From positions 1 to 20,307 of the IMG/VR virus record IMGVR_UViG_3300009104_000150: a stretch of 20,307 nucleotides of DNA, one strand, 5' to 3'. The DNA comes from a virus. The notes under the pieces are model-generated. The model saw only the letters and a list, made by a program, of their open reading frames with translations, made no database searches and was not told the origin of the DNA. Positions 1 to 8,765 of the stretch are shown here, one piece after another (position 1 is the first letter of the stretch; the number at the start of each line of letters is the position of its first letter). Both the position numbers and the translations under genes were made by a program.

Positions 1-839
1 ATTTTAACATTTGAATAACCACCAACATCTGATACAACGGAAAACGTTTTACATCCATTTGTTGCATTTGCATCAGTTACTAATCCAGACAATGTAATAA
101 TATTTCCATTTGCAATTTCTTTACCTAATATTCCATCTCCAAATTGTACTTCATATAATCCATCGTCTTGAGCATCTAAGAAATAATGTTTAGAAGTAGA
201 ATTAACAGTAGTAATATCATTTGCTAAATCATAGGCAAAAGAAGCAGATTCCGTTGCAGATGTTTGTACTGTTACAGTTAATGTGTCTGTATCAATATTT
301 GCATTAGGAAGTAAATATCTCTGGTCAACATCGGCAGTTGCAGCCGTGTACTTATAAGAAATTGGTATTCCTTGAGTTAATTCTACATTAGATACTGTAT
401 ATACAAGATTCGCATTAATATTAACTGCATGTGAATTTGCTGTACACCAAACATAATTAACACCATCTACATCTCCCTGAAATTGTGTAAATCTGGGGAT
501 AGTTATAACTGCAGGGTCATCAGGTGGTGTAATTGTAAGATCAACATAAGCTTTTGATCCTTTTGCTGAACGTGGTAAATATCCTAAATGTTTCGCTCTA
601 GCAACTACAGAATTTCTAAGTACGGCTGAATCCAAGAACATTTCGTTTGCAATCATATTTGCATAATATGAATTATAATGTGTATTATATGCTAATACAT
701 CAAGAAGAACATCAAAGGATGATCCCCTAAAATTATAACCAACGAATTCTTCTTGATTCTTTAAAAATCCTATCAGATTTTCTTTAATTTGAGTAAAATC
801 TAATTCTGATACATTAAGCTTTCCTTCTGTACTTGCCAT
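1..839 (-). CDS. gp6: Baseplate wedge protein gp6 (partial, 3' end beyond left edge)
   Basis: The frame opens at ATG 839-837 and runs off the left edge with no stop, giving the first 279 codons of a protein that has about 660 residues in T4. The N-terminus contains the typical gp6 signature: LDFTQIKENLIGFLKNQ near residues 13-29, then GSSFDVLLDVLAYNTHYN, NEMFLDSAVLRNSVV and AKHLGYLPRS. gp6 forms the inner ring of the baseplate wedge and binds gp25 and gp53 (known for T4). The gene is last in the visible leftward baseplate operon, 6 bp after gp25. The likely ribosome binding sequence (GAAAGGA) lies in the last codons of gp25, so translation is probably coupled. Family assignment is strong from motif order and neighbours. 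Confidence 0.93.
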   Translation of the reverse strand, partial: MASTEGKLNVSELDFTQIKENLIGFLKNQEEFVGYNFRGSSFDVLLDVLAYNTHYNSYYANMIANEMFLDSAVLRNSVVARAKHLGYLPRSAKGSKAYVDLTITPPDDPAVITIPRFTQFQGDVDGVNYVWCTANSHAVNINANLVYTVSNVELTQGIPISYKYTAATADVDQRYLLPNANIDTDTLTVTVQTSATESASFAYDLANDITTVNSTSKHYFLDAQDDGLYEVQFGDGILGKEIANGNIITLSGLVTDANATNGCKTFSVVSDVGGYSNVK

Positions 840-845
840 ATCTTT

Positions 846-1238
846 TTATGTCCTTTCCAAATACACTTCAGTAGATTCGGTTTCGGTACTGTTATCTGGT
901 AAATATTCGATACGAATCTGATAAGCATTTTCATCTTCCATTCTGTTTACAATAACCTTTTGTACTATAGCTCTAGGTTCAAATTGTTCAATGGAAGATT
1001 GAATTGCTACTTTTAATCTACTATCAGTTAAGGGTCCAAAATTTTCAAATAAAAGATCAGCAACACCTCCTGTTATATTTGGTTGGAATAATCTTTCGTT
1101 TGGTGATGTTTTCATTATATTTTTAATGGATCTACTGATAACATTATTTTTTTTAACTTGAGTTAGGTCTCCATGATCAGGATGAGCAGTCATATCCATA
1201 TCAAAATCTATATAATCTTGTCCGTGTGTTGTAGCCAT
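846..1238 (-). CDS. gp25: Baseplate wedge protein gp25
   Basis: A 130-residue protein against 132 in T4. It shows the gp25/GpW-type core: RSIKNIMKTS near residues 36-45, then GGVADLLFENFGPLT (57-71) and the FEPRA element (86-90), matching the T4 layout of RSIKN, LSDQLFENMTPLT and YEPR. gp25 joins the wedge to the tube-sheath hub and helps trigger sheath contraction (known for T4-like and other contractile systems). The start follows a GAGGA ribosome binding sequence 4-5 nt upstream. It sits between a large unknown virion-type gene (27-bp gap) and gp6 (6-bp gap). Nothing is truncated. Confidence 0.93.
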   Translation of the reverse strand: MATTHGQDYIDFDMDMTAHPDHGDLTQVKKNNVISRSIKNIMKTSPNERLFQPNITGGVADLLFENFGPLTDSRLKVAIQSSIEQFEPRAIVQKVIVNRMEDENAYQIRIEYLPDNSTETESTEVYLERT

Positions 1239-1265
1239 ATAATCCTCTGTATTATTTAGTTACTT

Positions 1266-3251
1266 TTACTTCCATCCTTGCTTAGGATCAAATATGGGAC
1301 CTAAGAGGTCATTATAAGATCCTATTCCAACAAATAGAATACCAGCAGAATAATCTAAATTTTTAGGAAGGCCTTCTGCATTTTGAATTTTACCTATTAA
1401 TCCTTCAGTTCCTCCAGCTTCACTTGATATGTAAAGAGAATATATTCCTGAGCTTGATAAATCCACTTCAAAGAATTTTAAAAAGTCTTGAATAGCTGTA
1501 ATTAAGCTTTCTAAAAAATCTATGAGCTCATTGAGGGCATCAATCATATCTTGAATAAAATCTGCAGAAGTGGCAATATAGGATTTTACTACTCCTATAT
1601 AACCCTCAATTCTCTCAAAAACTTCATTCCAGCCAGGAATCATTTGGCCGATTTGAATTCCCTTAAAATCAGGAGAAATAGATTCTTGCGGATGTTCTAA
1701 TCTTTGCATTGCTACTGTACCATATTTTGGATAAATTCTTTTTGAGGGAGCAGTTGCTTGTTTTGCGGCCTCTTCTGAAGAATGTGCAAGCGCCCTAGCT
1801 TCGTTCATGGCCACAACTCCTTTAGTCATATAATTAGGATATACTTCTTCTCCTTTTCCCCAAGTACCCCTAACTTCTTGTTCATAAACTGAATCATTAG
1901 GTGTCCAATCCTCTACCGCCTTTTTTTCTTTAGTAGGAATAGGTAAGATTGTTACTTCCATATCTTGATAACGACCATCTGAATTCATATCACGTTCTGC
2001 AAATCTAGCTTTTGTAATTCCTATATCATCAGTCTGTAATACTCGCACAGTAGAAACCATAGAAGTATTTGATGTAGCCGTAGAATTTATAGAAGTTATT
2101 TTACCTAATCCTCCATAATTATGACCTCTTATAACATCTCCCACTTCAAATAAACCATATTTTGAATCACACATAGTTAAATTTAAAACTTGCGTAGCAG
2201 GTTTAGTAAAAGCCTCATAAGCTTTCATAATACTATCAGTCATACCGGCCTGAAGTTCATCTATATCTGAAAATAGCTTAGAAAATGCATTAAAACTTTC
2301 AGTAAAATGTTTATATGATGTTGCACCTATAATAAAAACCATACAAGATGAATGGATTTCTACATCTTCCTTCAATGTACTTAAATCTGATAAATTTAAT
2401 GTTGCTCCATTAATGAAAGGTCTTCCTGCGGTAACTTGATGATTGATTTTCCTTCTTTGGTTTTTCCAACCACCATTCATCATCACAGAAGCAGTATGAG
2501 GTGTACCATTGGGTTTCATCTTTCCTGAATCCCATAATTGTTGTGCGTATTTGATTTCAGGATCAAATCCCGACACAATATCTCCATCATCATTAAATAC
2601 ATTATCACCCAGTTTAGGATATGGCGCGCCAGGAGATACTGAAGTTTGAAATTTAGGAACATCACCCTCATCTTGAAAAGCTTCACACATTGTTTTTATC
2701 ACCGTTTGAGCATTATATACAGGAAAGGGTGTCATTATAGAAAATGGATCAACTAAACCAGTTATACTATTGTGATCATAAGGTTTACGACCACCCGCGA
2801 CTAATTTTCTAGGAGTAACAAATTTAAATTCATGAGAACTACCCATTCCCGGATAGACAGCTGTTGTTGTACCTTCTGGATCTGCCGCATTAGGATCCCA
2901 AAATAATTCCCTGCCAGCTTCATCCCGTATAACTTCAAAACCTAAACCTCCCGCAGGATTAACATAAGGTTCTACATTTTTCTTAGGAGAATAGGGATCA
3001 ACAATTAAATAGTAGTATCCAGCATTTTTTATATCTTGAACGGCTTTTAAAATTTCATCAGCTAATGCATCTAATGCTTTAAAAACTGGATTTACAGATT
3101 GTAATTCTGCAATCCATTTTACCACAGTCATAGCACTTGACGCCAATACAGAAGTAGTTTGAACCTGTTCTGCTAAAGTCTCTGCAGTTTTTGCAATTTC
3201 TTTAATAGTTCCTGCATCTGCACTAGTCCATTTACCCCATTTATCAGCCAT
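1266..3251 (-). CDS. Large uncharacterised virion-type protein (661 aa)
   Basis: I do not recognise a named family. Visible parts are a helical N-terminus (residues 1-75, rich in Ala/Leu/Lys), an aromatic motif YYYLIVDPY at 79-87, and a long mixed middle with many Asp/Asn/Gly turns. A strongly amphipathic, probably coiled helix at about 550-598 is followed by a Gly-rich tail with SAGILFVGIGSYNDLLGP. There is no signal peptide. The start ATG overlaps the end of the 55-aa gene (ATGGCTGA arrangement), so translation is likely coupled. Its place between spike/hub genes and gp25/gp6 in one operon makes a baseplate or tail-fibre-attachment role likely, but that is inferred from context alone. Confidence 0.8.
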   Translation of the reverse strand: MADKWGKWTSADAGTIKEIAKTAETLAEQVQTTSVLASSAMTVVKWIAELQSVNPVFKALDALADEILKAVQDIKNAGYYYLIVDPYSPKKNVEPYVNPAGGLGFEVIRDEAGRELFWDPNAADPEGTTTAVYPGMGSSHEFKFVTPRKLVAGGRKPYDHNSITGLVDPFSIMTPFPVYNAQTVIKTMCEAFQDEGDVPKFQTSVSPGAPYPKLGDNVFNDDGDIVSGFDPEIKYAQQLWDSGKMKPNGTPHTASVMMNGGWKNQRRKINHQVTAGRPFINGATLNLSDLSTLKEDVEIHSSCMVFIIGATSYKHFTESFNAFSKLFSDIDELQAGMTDSIMKAYEAFTKPATQVLNLTMCDSKYGLFEVGDVIRGHNYGGLGKITSINSTATSNTSMVSTVRVLQTDDIGITKARFAERDMNSDGRYQDMEVTILPIPTKEKKAVEDWTPNDSVYEQEVRGTWGKGEEVYPNYMTKGVVAMNEARALAHSSEEAAKQATAPSKRIYPKYGTVAMQRLEHPQESISPDFKGIQIGQMIPGWNEVFERIEGYIGVVKSYIATSADFIQDMIDALNELIDFLESLITAIQDFLKFFEVDLSSSGIYSLYISSEAGGTEGLIGKIQNAEGLPKNLDYSAGILFVGIGSYNDLLGPIFDPKQGWK

Positions 3252-3411
3252 TTACTTCTTTCTCCTTCTCTCTATCTAATTCCTCTTGATATTGATCTCT
3301 TCTTTCTTTAAGAACGGTTAAATATAATTCCGCAAATTCTTTAGTTTTACCTAATAAATTTTTAATATCATTCCTTTGAGCTCCATCTTTACTCCATTTA
3401 TTCTTTGCCAT
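3244..3411 (-). CDS. Small coupled gene, 55-aa charged helical protein
   Basis: The frame starts at ATG 3411-3409 inside ATGA, sharing bases with the TGA stop of the 929-aa gene, and ends with TGA at 3246-3244, eight bases into the 661-aa gene. It fills exactly the space between those two genes. The product begins MAKNKWSKDGAQRNDIKNLL and ends in a run of Glu/Lys/Arg (QEELDREKEKEVNG), predicted as a single charged alpha-helix or coiled coil. Overlaps with both neighbours indicate translational coupling and a real gene. A role as a small structural adaptor or assembly chaperone for the flanking large proteins is only inference. Confidence 0.75.
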   Translation of the reverse strand: MAKNKWSKDGAQRNDIKNLLGKTKEFAELYLTVLKERRDQYQEELDREKEKEVNG

Positions 3412-6200
3412 CAATACTCCTTATCTCTTTCATTATAAATTTCATATTTGTTTCTAGCTTTTTTTACTAAATCTACCAATGAACCCAAAGATTGAACATC
3501 AGTTATTAATTTTCCTAATAATTCTATATCTTTACCCAATAAATGGTTACAATTATTATAAAGTGATCTACCATAAGGCACTTGGCCGCCAGTTGTATTA
3601 GATGAAGGAATTGCCGATACATAAATTGCTGGTGGTATTCCACGTGATGTTGCTCTTGTTCCGGATCTAGTTGGTACTCCAATTCGAGTATCTATTTCCG
3701 CAACACGTTTTAAACAATTATCTAAAAATGTTTGTAATTCTGAATGAAAAGCTGCCCATTGAGTATTGGCATAAGTTATTAATGTTCCTTTATTACTATT
3801 ACCATTATTCGAACCCGTTCTACCCTGAGCAGTGAAACTATTACGAAAATTTGTTAATGAAGTAGATAATGTTGCCAAATCACCGTCTGGTTCAGAAGCT
3901 AAATAATTATCAAAATCTTCATCTGATATTCCACTAGCACCAGCTTCTGCATCAGAAACAAGAGGATCTCTAAAACTATCTATTGCTTGTAGATCATCTA
4001 CTGTATCACGTATAAATTGTACATCAGCATTCATTGTAGAATTTGCAGAACCGCCTGCTTCGTATATATGTTTTTGTACAAAATTATATCTACATGAAAA
4101 TGGTGTAGTTTGAGTACCAATAGTACCAGTCCAGTTAGTACCTGAAGTAGTAGTAACAGTTGCCCAATATATTCTATTATGATAAAAATAGTTTCCACTA
4201 AGTGAATAGTAATTAGCGATTGTTGATCCTTGAGAAGGAGGACTAATAATTCCACTTGTGGCTGGTAATGTAGTATCATCATCTGCAGGAATATCTCCTG
4301 TGGCTCCTACACCGATAGAAGTACCAGAAATATCAACAGTTGTTCCATGTATTCTACTAACACAATCAGATAATCCCGTTTTAGCAATAGAATGCGGAGG
4401 TTCAGCATCGGCCGGCATCGGATGATTTGCAACAGTTACAGTTCCAGATGTATATCCTGCATTAGCAGGTAATTCATAATAAAATTTTTCTGCACTATCT
4501 GTATAATATCTGTGTTCTGGTAATGCACCACCAGCATCTGCTCTTTTATTATCCCAACGAATATATCTACCACTATATACATCATCTCGACCCAAATTTG
4601 GTGGTTGTGTTCCAGTTAATTCACTATTTTCTACTTTATATGTTGCATGAGTTGGGCCAACTGCGGGTTTTAAAGGATTAGTTTCTACATTAGGATAAAT
4701 TACTTCATTAAATTCTTTACCAGCTGAAGCAAAATCATCTCTTGCACTTCTTGTCAAATCATTAGTTGCATTTGCAGAACCATTATCAGGATCAAAAAAT
4801 CCTAACAGGCCAACAAATTGAGTAGTATTTGCACTTAATAAATCATCTGGTCCCGCATCAGCACCGCTATAATCTCCTGCTTCATCTCCTAAAGGTTTCC
4901 AATCTGGATTTTTAACAATACCTTCAGCTGTTATTTTTACTTGACAAAAAATATCATCTTTTGCGTGACCAAAAGGAACACTATTAACTGTATAAGTTAT
5001 TACACCATTTGATTCTGATTTTCCACCATAAGTTATAGAATATGCTTGCTGTGTCCAAACATTTGCAGAAGATGTTAATTCTAATTTAATATCACTAAGT
5101 CTACTGTATATTGTACCACCACCTCCGGGAAAAGTTATTTCAGCACCATTAATTCCTACTGTATCTGGAAACGTTCCGCCTGTCAAATATACAGTATTCA
5201 TTTCTTGAGTTACAGTACCTATATCATAAACTAAATCACTTAGTCTAATTTTATTTTCTGCTGCTTTTGCTGCAAGTATTGTTGTCGGGCCATAATATCC
5301 TATTGGTAAATTAGATGAAGTTATTACATCACCATGTTTCACTTTAGCCATATCTTCATCAGAAACATTAGTAATTTCTTGTGTATTATATGTAGCGGTA
5401 CCCGTGATAGTGAACGTGTTTACTGAATCTTCATGTCTCTTTAAATAATGTGTACCTCCAAAACCGGGACCTACAGGTGTATATTCCGTATTACTTCCTT
5501 GAGTCAAATCCTCAAAATTCATAGTAGTTAATTCATTATATGCTCCGGGATTAATAACATTTACTGAGGCTACATTACATTTTGCCCAATGATAATTCCA
5601 AGTATTGGCAGTCTCTTCTCCAGATACATCTCCTCCCCACGGTATAGTATTACCAAAAACAATTTCAGAATCGGGTGTTGTATAAGGCGCAATGTTTTGA
5701 TTAACATCTACTAATTCTCCATCTACTCTTGATCTAACAAGATAATAATCACCAACGTATGTACTAAATGTATTAGTACCTACTGTAGGATGTGGAACAG
5801 ATTGTGTTGTCCCTGCAACATCACTTAATGTTATTTGATATTCACCTAAAATTTGAGATGCTGCGACACCAGCAAATGAAGTATTAGGTTCTGTAAGACC
5901 CAATGCACCATTTACAACTTCATATGCAGGAAAATCGAATTTTTTAAATGAAGTTTTTAAATCTCTAGCTCCATAACATATTGCTCTTTGTTGTGCAAGA
6001 TTTTGACACACTTGATGAAGAGAATAATCACCCGATGAAGAAGTAAATTTCTCACAAAGAGCATTCAACATGGTATGAGCGAACTCCCGTGTTAAAGTAA
6101 TAGAATCTAAAATACTTTCACGTGCAAGTAAAAAATTATCAGGTGAATTTTTTAATTCTGATACAACTTCCTTAACTTTCTTTTGTATTGCTCCTGCCAT
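3411..6200 (-). CDS. Large uncharacterised virion-type protein (929 aa)
   Basis: The family is not recognised. The N-terminal 110 residues are helical (MAGAIQKKVKEVVSELKN, then a Leu/Ala-rich stretch with four Cys between about residues 49 and 75). The middle, about 110-780, is low in charge and rich in Ser, Thr, Gly, Asn and aromatic residues in alternating beta-type patterns. The C-terminal 150 residues are helical again and end LVDLVKKARNKYEIYNERDKEY. A helix-beta-helix build is common in elongated tail or baseplate decoration proteins. It follows the 157-aa gene by 9 bp and its stop overlaps the start of the 55-aa gene. A structural role in the baseplate is inferred from the operon. No lectin, peptidase or fibre repeat motif could be named. 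Confidence 0.8.
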   Translation of the reverse strand: MAGAIQKKVKEVVSELKNSPDNFLLARESILDSITLTREFAHTMLNALCEKFTSSSGDYSLHQVCQNLAQQRAICYGARDLKTSFKKFDFPAYEVVNGALGLTEPNTSFAGVAASQILGEYQITLSDVAGTTQSVPHPTVGTNTFSTYVGDYYLVRSRVDGELVDVNQNIAPYTTPDSEIVFGNTIPWGGDVSGEETANTWNYHWAKCNVASVNVINPGAYNELTTMNFEDLTQGSNTEYTPVGPGFGGTHYLKRHEDSVNTFTITGTATYNTQEITNVSDEDMAKVKHGDVITSSNLPIGYYGPTTILAAKAAENKIRLSDLVYDIGTVTQEMNTVYLTGGTFPDTVGINGAEITFPGGGGTIYSRLSDIKLELTSSANVWTQQAYSITYGGKSESNGVITYTVNSVPFGHAKDDIFCQVKITAEGIVKNPDWKPLGDEAGDYSGADAGPDDLLSANTTQFVGLLGFFDPDNGSANATNDLTRSARDDFASAGKEFNEVIYPNVETNPLKPAVGPTHATYKVENSELTGTQPPNLGRDDVYSGRYIRWDNKRADAGGALPEHRYYTDSAEKFYYELPANAGYTSGTVTVANHPMPADAEPPHSIAKTGLSDCVSRIHGTTVDISGTSIGVGATGDIPADDDTTLPATSGIISPPSQGSTIANYYSLSGNYFYHNRIYWATVTTTSGTNWTGTIGTQTTPFSCRYNFVQKHIYEAGGSANSTMNADVQFIRDTVDDLQAIDSFRDPLVSDAEAGASGISDEDFDNYLASEPDGDLATLSTSLTNFRNSFTAQGRTGSNNGNSNKGTLITYANTQWAAFHSELQTFLDNCLKRVAEIDTRIGVPTRSGTRATSRGIPPAIYVSAIPSSNTTGGQVPYGRSLYNNCNHLLGKDIELLGKLITDVQSLGSLVDLVKKARNKYEIYNERDKEY

Positions 6201-6209
6201 AATTTCTCT

Positions 6210-6683
6210 TTAATTTAAAGGTCCCGAAAAAGGAACAGGTGGTGTTCCGGGAATTAATCCACTTACTACCCAAGTTCCAATCCAATCAGATATAATACCG
6301 CCAAGTTGTCTACCAAAATCCATTGGTGAGGGAGCATAGGCATTAAATAATTGCATTAACTGAGGTATATGAGTTGGAGCAGTAACAGGTGGCCCTATTT
6401 GTTGACCACTCATATATGTTTGTGCCATATTCATTAATTCTGTTCCTATTGCTTGACCTATAGTTACACCAACAGGTAATTTTCCCTCAAAAATTTGGCC
6501 CATATTCATTCCAAAAGGTTCATTCATAACAGTAGTAAAAGGAAAACCTCCAGTATTCATTGACATAGACAAATAATTTTTTGTTGCTTTCGCTACATTT
6601 TGCCCGGGGGTTAATCCCATAACAGGATGTTCTACAAACATCATTCCTAATTCATTTTTTATTATACTTGGTACTAATGCCAT
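6210..6683 (-). CDS. Small uncharacterised baseplate-operon protein (157 aa)
   Basis: A Met-, Gly- and Pro-rich protein with no recognised motif. It contains EHPVMGLTPGQNVAKATKNY early, a Met-rich centre (MNMAQTYMSGQQIGPP) and a hydrophobic C-terminal part, WIGTWVVSGLIPGTPPVPFS. It starts at ATG overlapping the TAA stop of gp5 (TAATG), so it is probably translated by re-initiation after the spike protein. In T4 the tip of the gp5 spike is capped by a PAAR protein, but no PAAR repeats or clustered metal-binding His/Cys are visible here. A spike-associated role is a guess from position. Confidence 0.72.
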   Translation of the reverse strand: MALVPSIIKNELGMMFVEHPVMGLTPGQNVAKATKNYLSMSMNTGGFPFTTVMNEPFGMNMGQIFEGKLPVGVTIGQAIGTELMNMAQTYMSGQQIGPPVTAPTHIPQLMQLFNAYAPSPMDFGRQLGGIISDWIGTWVVSGLIPGTPPVPFSGPLN

Positions 6684-8764
6684 TATTCGAAACTTTGTCC
6701 TACTTTTAAAGATTTTAATAAATTTAATTTTACTGATGCGGGTGGCATTGGTGGTCCCGATGGCCCCGTTCCAGTTGGATGTGTATGTTCTGTTATTATA
6801 TCTATAATCTCTTCCATAAATTCTTTTAATGTAATTATTAATCCTTGAACTTTAATTTTACCTGAAGATTTAATACTCACCTCCCCTAATAATCCCTGCA
6901 TAAGAGCCTGTCCTGTTTTATCTAATTCAAATGCAGATAATAAACTTGTTTCTTTAATACTTCCTCCTAATGTTTCAAGAGTAACATCTCCTAGTAATGA
7001 ATTTGCTCTAATACCATCTACACCAGTATTCGTTATTAGTTCAATGCCATGTGGTAAGATTTCAATCTTCGATGAAAGTCCTTGTGGTCCCAACCATAAT
7101 TCTATACCTCCATTTAATATAGAATTAGTAGCTTCAAAGTTTATTCTACCATTAAGTGCAGTACATTTCCTTGCATGTCCAAATGCCGCGCCAGGTATTA
7201 AACCACTAATAGTTTCAAATATTGAATCAGTTGCATTTGTAGACATAGATTGGCCAACTTTCAATGAACTTGAACCAATAGAATTCCAACTTATAGAACC
7301 AGCATTCATTTTCCAAATACCACCAACAATATCTGTTTGGTCATTATCTGTATGTGAATGTGCTGATTGTGAATGACGGAAAAAACGAACCGCACCCAAA
7401 TTAAGTCTATCTTGTCCCTCAAATGCTAAATCATAACCAAATATATCAACACCATGTCCGGGATTATTAAGTTTAAATGCGCCACCACCCATGTCAATAA
7501 GATAAGATGCTCCTATTTTATCTTGTTTCATTTTCTTAACATAAACACCCTGCTTACCATCAATAGTAATACAATCACTACCCTCAATATGTGTAAATCT
7601 TTGTCCTAAAATAATATTATAATAATCATTAACTATCTTATCTACTTTAATACCAACTTGGTGAATTTCTGTAAAAGTTCCAGTACGATGATACCAATGT
7701 AATCTCTCATGTCCCGGTGTATCATCCATTTCGATAATGTGACCACTCTCCGTTTGATGTACATGATTATAAGGATATACTGCTGCCCAAGGGGGATAAG
7801 GTTCAGACCAAGTAGTACCATCTGAACAAGGAATATTTACTTGTCCTTGTTCTCTATTAAGAGCCTTTTCATATACAATACCAGTAATCCATGGATCTGT
7901 AGTACGATCTGTTCCTCTTGCTCCTCTAGCTAATCTATTAGTAGTAGGTTCTTTAAGATAATTTAAATTTCTAGTAGTAGAAATAAATGAATTAGGAATA
8001 CTTTTATCCAAAGGTGCCAGTCCGACATCAGGAAAAGTAGACTTAACTGGGTTTTCTACCACTTTAACAGTAAAAGATGGTGACCTAGCAAAAGGCGCTT
8101 TAATTAATTGTGTTACAGGAAAATTAGAATATTCACCTTTTACATGAGCCGCGTGTTCAGTATCCCTCGCACCCGCTTTCAATTTAACTCCGGGATCTGC
8201 TAATGGCCCAGAACCGGAAGGTGGTCTTATAGTTACATCTTGAGGATTAGCTGTAGGATCTGGATTTGCATCATGTAAAATTGAAGCTGGTTCTCTAGGT
8301 ACATGTTGACCTGCATATTTGCTAATCATATTATAATTTAGCTGTCTAGTACCTATTTCATCAGGATAAAGAGGATGTCCAAAATCTATTAAATCTCCAT
8401 CAGGTTGTCTGGGATCAATAAATCCTTTATCTAAATTTTCACCCTTTGCATCTCTTTCAGGAATACCACCAAGTGTACCAAAAAACATTGGCTCCTGTGC
8501 AGATTCACCATCTCTAAAAAAACCTAGAACCCATGTTCCTTCTACAGGACCCAACGGTGTTGTGCCCACTCCTGTTTGACTTGCAGAAGTAATAGGTGCT
8601 ACAGGATATGCCCAAGGTAATGATTCTGTTGATTGATGTACTTTCTTTTCATCATTCCATCCTAATATTCTAACTTTACATCTACCAAGATAAAGGGGAT
8701 CATGGCGATCTTCGACAACACCCTGCCACCAGACAAATCCTTCTTTGCCCATAAAATAAGACAT
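6683..8764 (-). CDS. gp5: Baseplate central spike protein gp5, no lysozyme domain
   Basis: The N-terminal OB-fold of gp5 is clear: WWQGVVEDRHDPLYLGRCKV at residues 12-31, LPWAYPVAPITSAS (49-62), GPVEGTWVLGFFRDG (72-86) and a closing GTLGG. The C-terminal half shows the spike signature SGHIIEMDDTPGHERLHW (340-357), a GTF element and a beta-helix-like stretch. The stem ends with HTHPTGTGPSGPPMPP. T4 gp5 has a lysozyme domain between these parts. Here residues 103-335 are a Pro/Asp/Asn-rich linker with no lysozyme motif that I can see. The start follows AGGAGG at good spacing, and its upstream neighbour ends one base before the start. Role: trimeric cell-piercing spike below the hub. Confidence 0.9.
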   Translation of the reverse strand: MSYFMGKEGFVWWQGVVEDRHDPLYLGRCKVRILGWNDEKKVHQSTESLPWAYPVAPITSASQTGVGTTPLGPVEGTWVLGFFRDGESAQEPMFFGTLGGIPERDAKGENLDKGFIDPRQPDGDLIDFGHPLYPDEIGTRQLNYNMISKYAGQHVPREPASILHDANPDPTANPQDVTIRPPSGSGPLADPGVKLKAGARDTEHAAHVKGEYSNFPVTQLIKAPFARSPSFTVKVVENPVKSTFPDVGLAPLDKSIPNSFISTTRNLNYLKEPTTNRLARGARGTDRTTDPWITGIVYEKALNREQGQVNIPCSDGTTWSEPYPPWAAVYPYNHVHQTESGHIIEMDDTPGHERLHWYHRTGTFTEIHQVGIKVDKIVNDYYNIILGQRFTHIEGSDCITIDGKQGVYVKKMKQDKIGASYLIDMGGGAFKLNNPGHGVDIFGYDLAFEGQDRLNLGAVRFFRHSQSAHSHTDNDQTDIVGGIWKMNAGSISWNSIGSSSLKVGQSMSTNATDSIFETISGLIPGAAFGHARKCTALNGRINFEATNSILNGGIELWLGPQGLSSKIEILPHGIELITNTGVDGIRANSLLGDVTLETLGGSIKETSLLSAFELDKTGQALMQGLLGEVSIKSSGKIKVQGLIITLKEFMEEIIDIITEHTHPTGTGPSGPPMPPASVKLNLLKSLKVGQSFE

Positions 8765-8765
8765 A

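Noticed and set aside
6210-6683. PAAR spike-tip protein
   Set aside because: The position suits it, but no PAAR repeats or metal-binding His/Cys cluster are visible.
7044-7376. Plus-strand open frame antisense to the gp5 gene
   Set aside because: No ribosome binding site, and fully contained in a well-supported gene.
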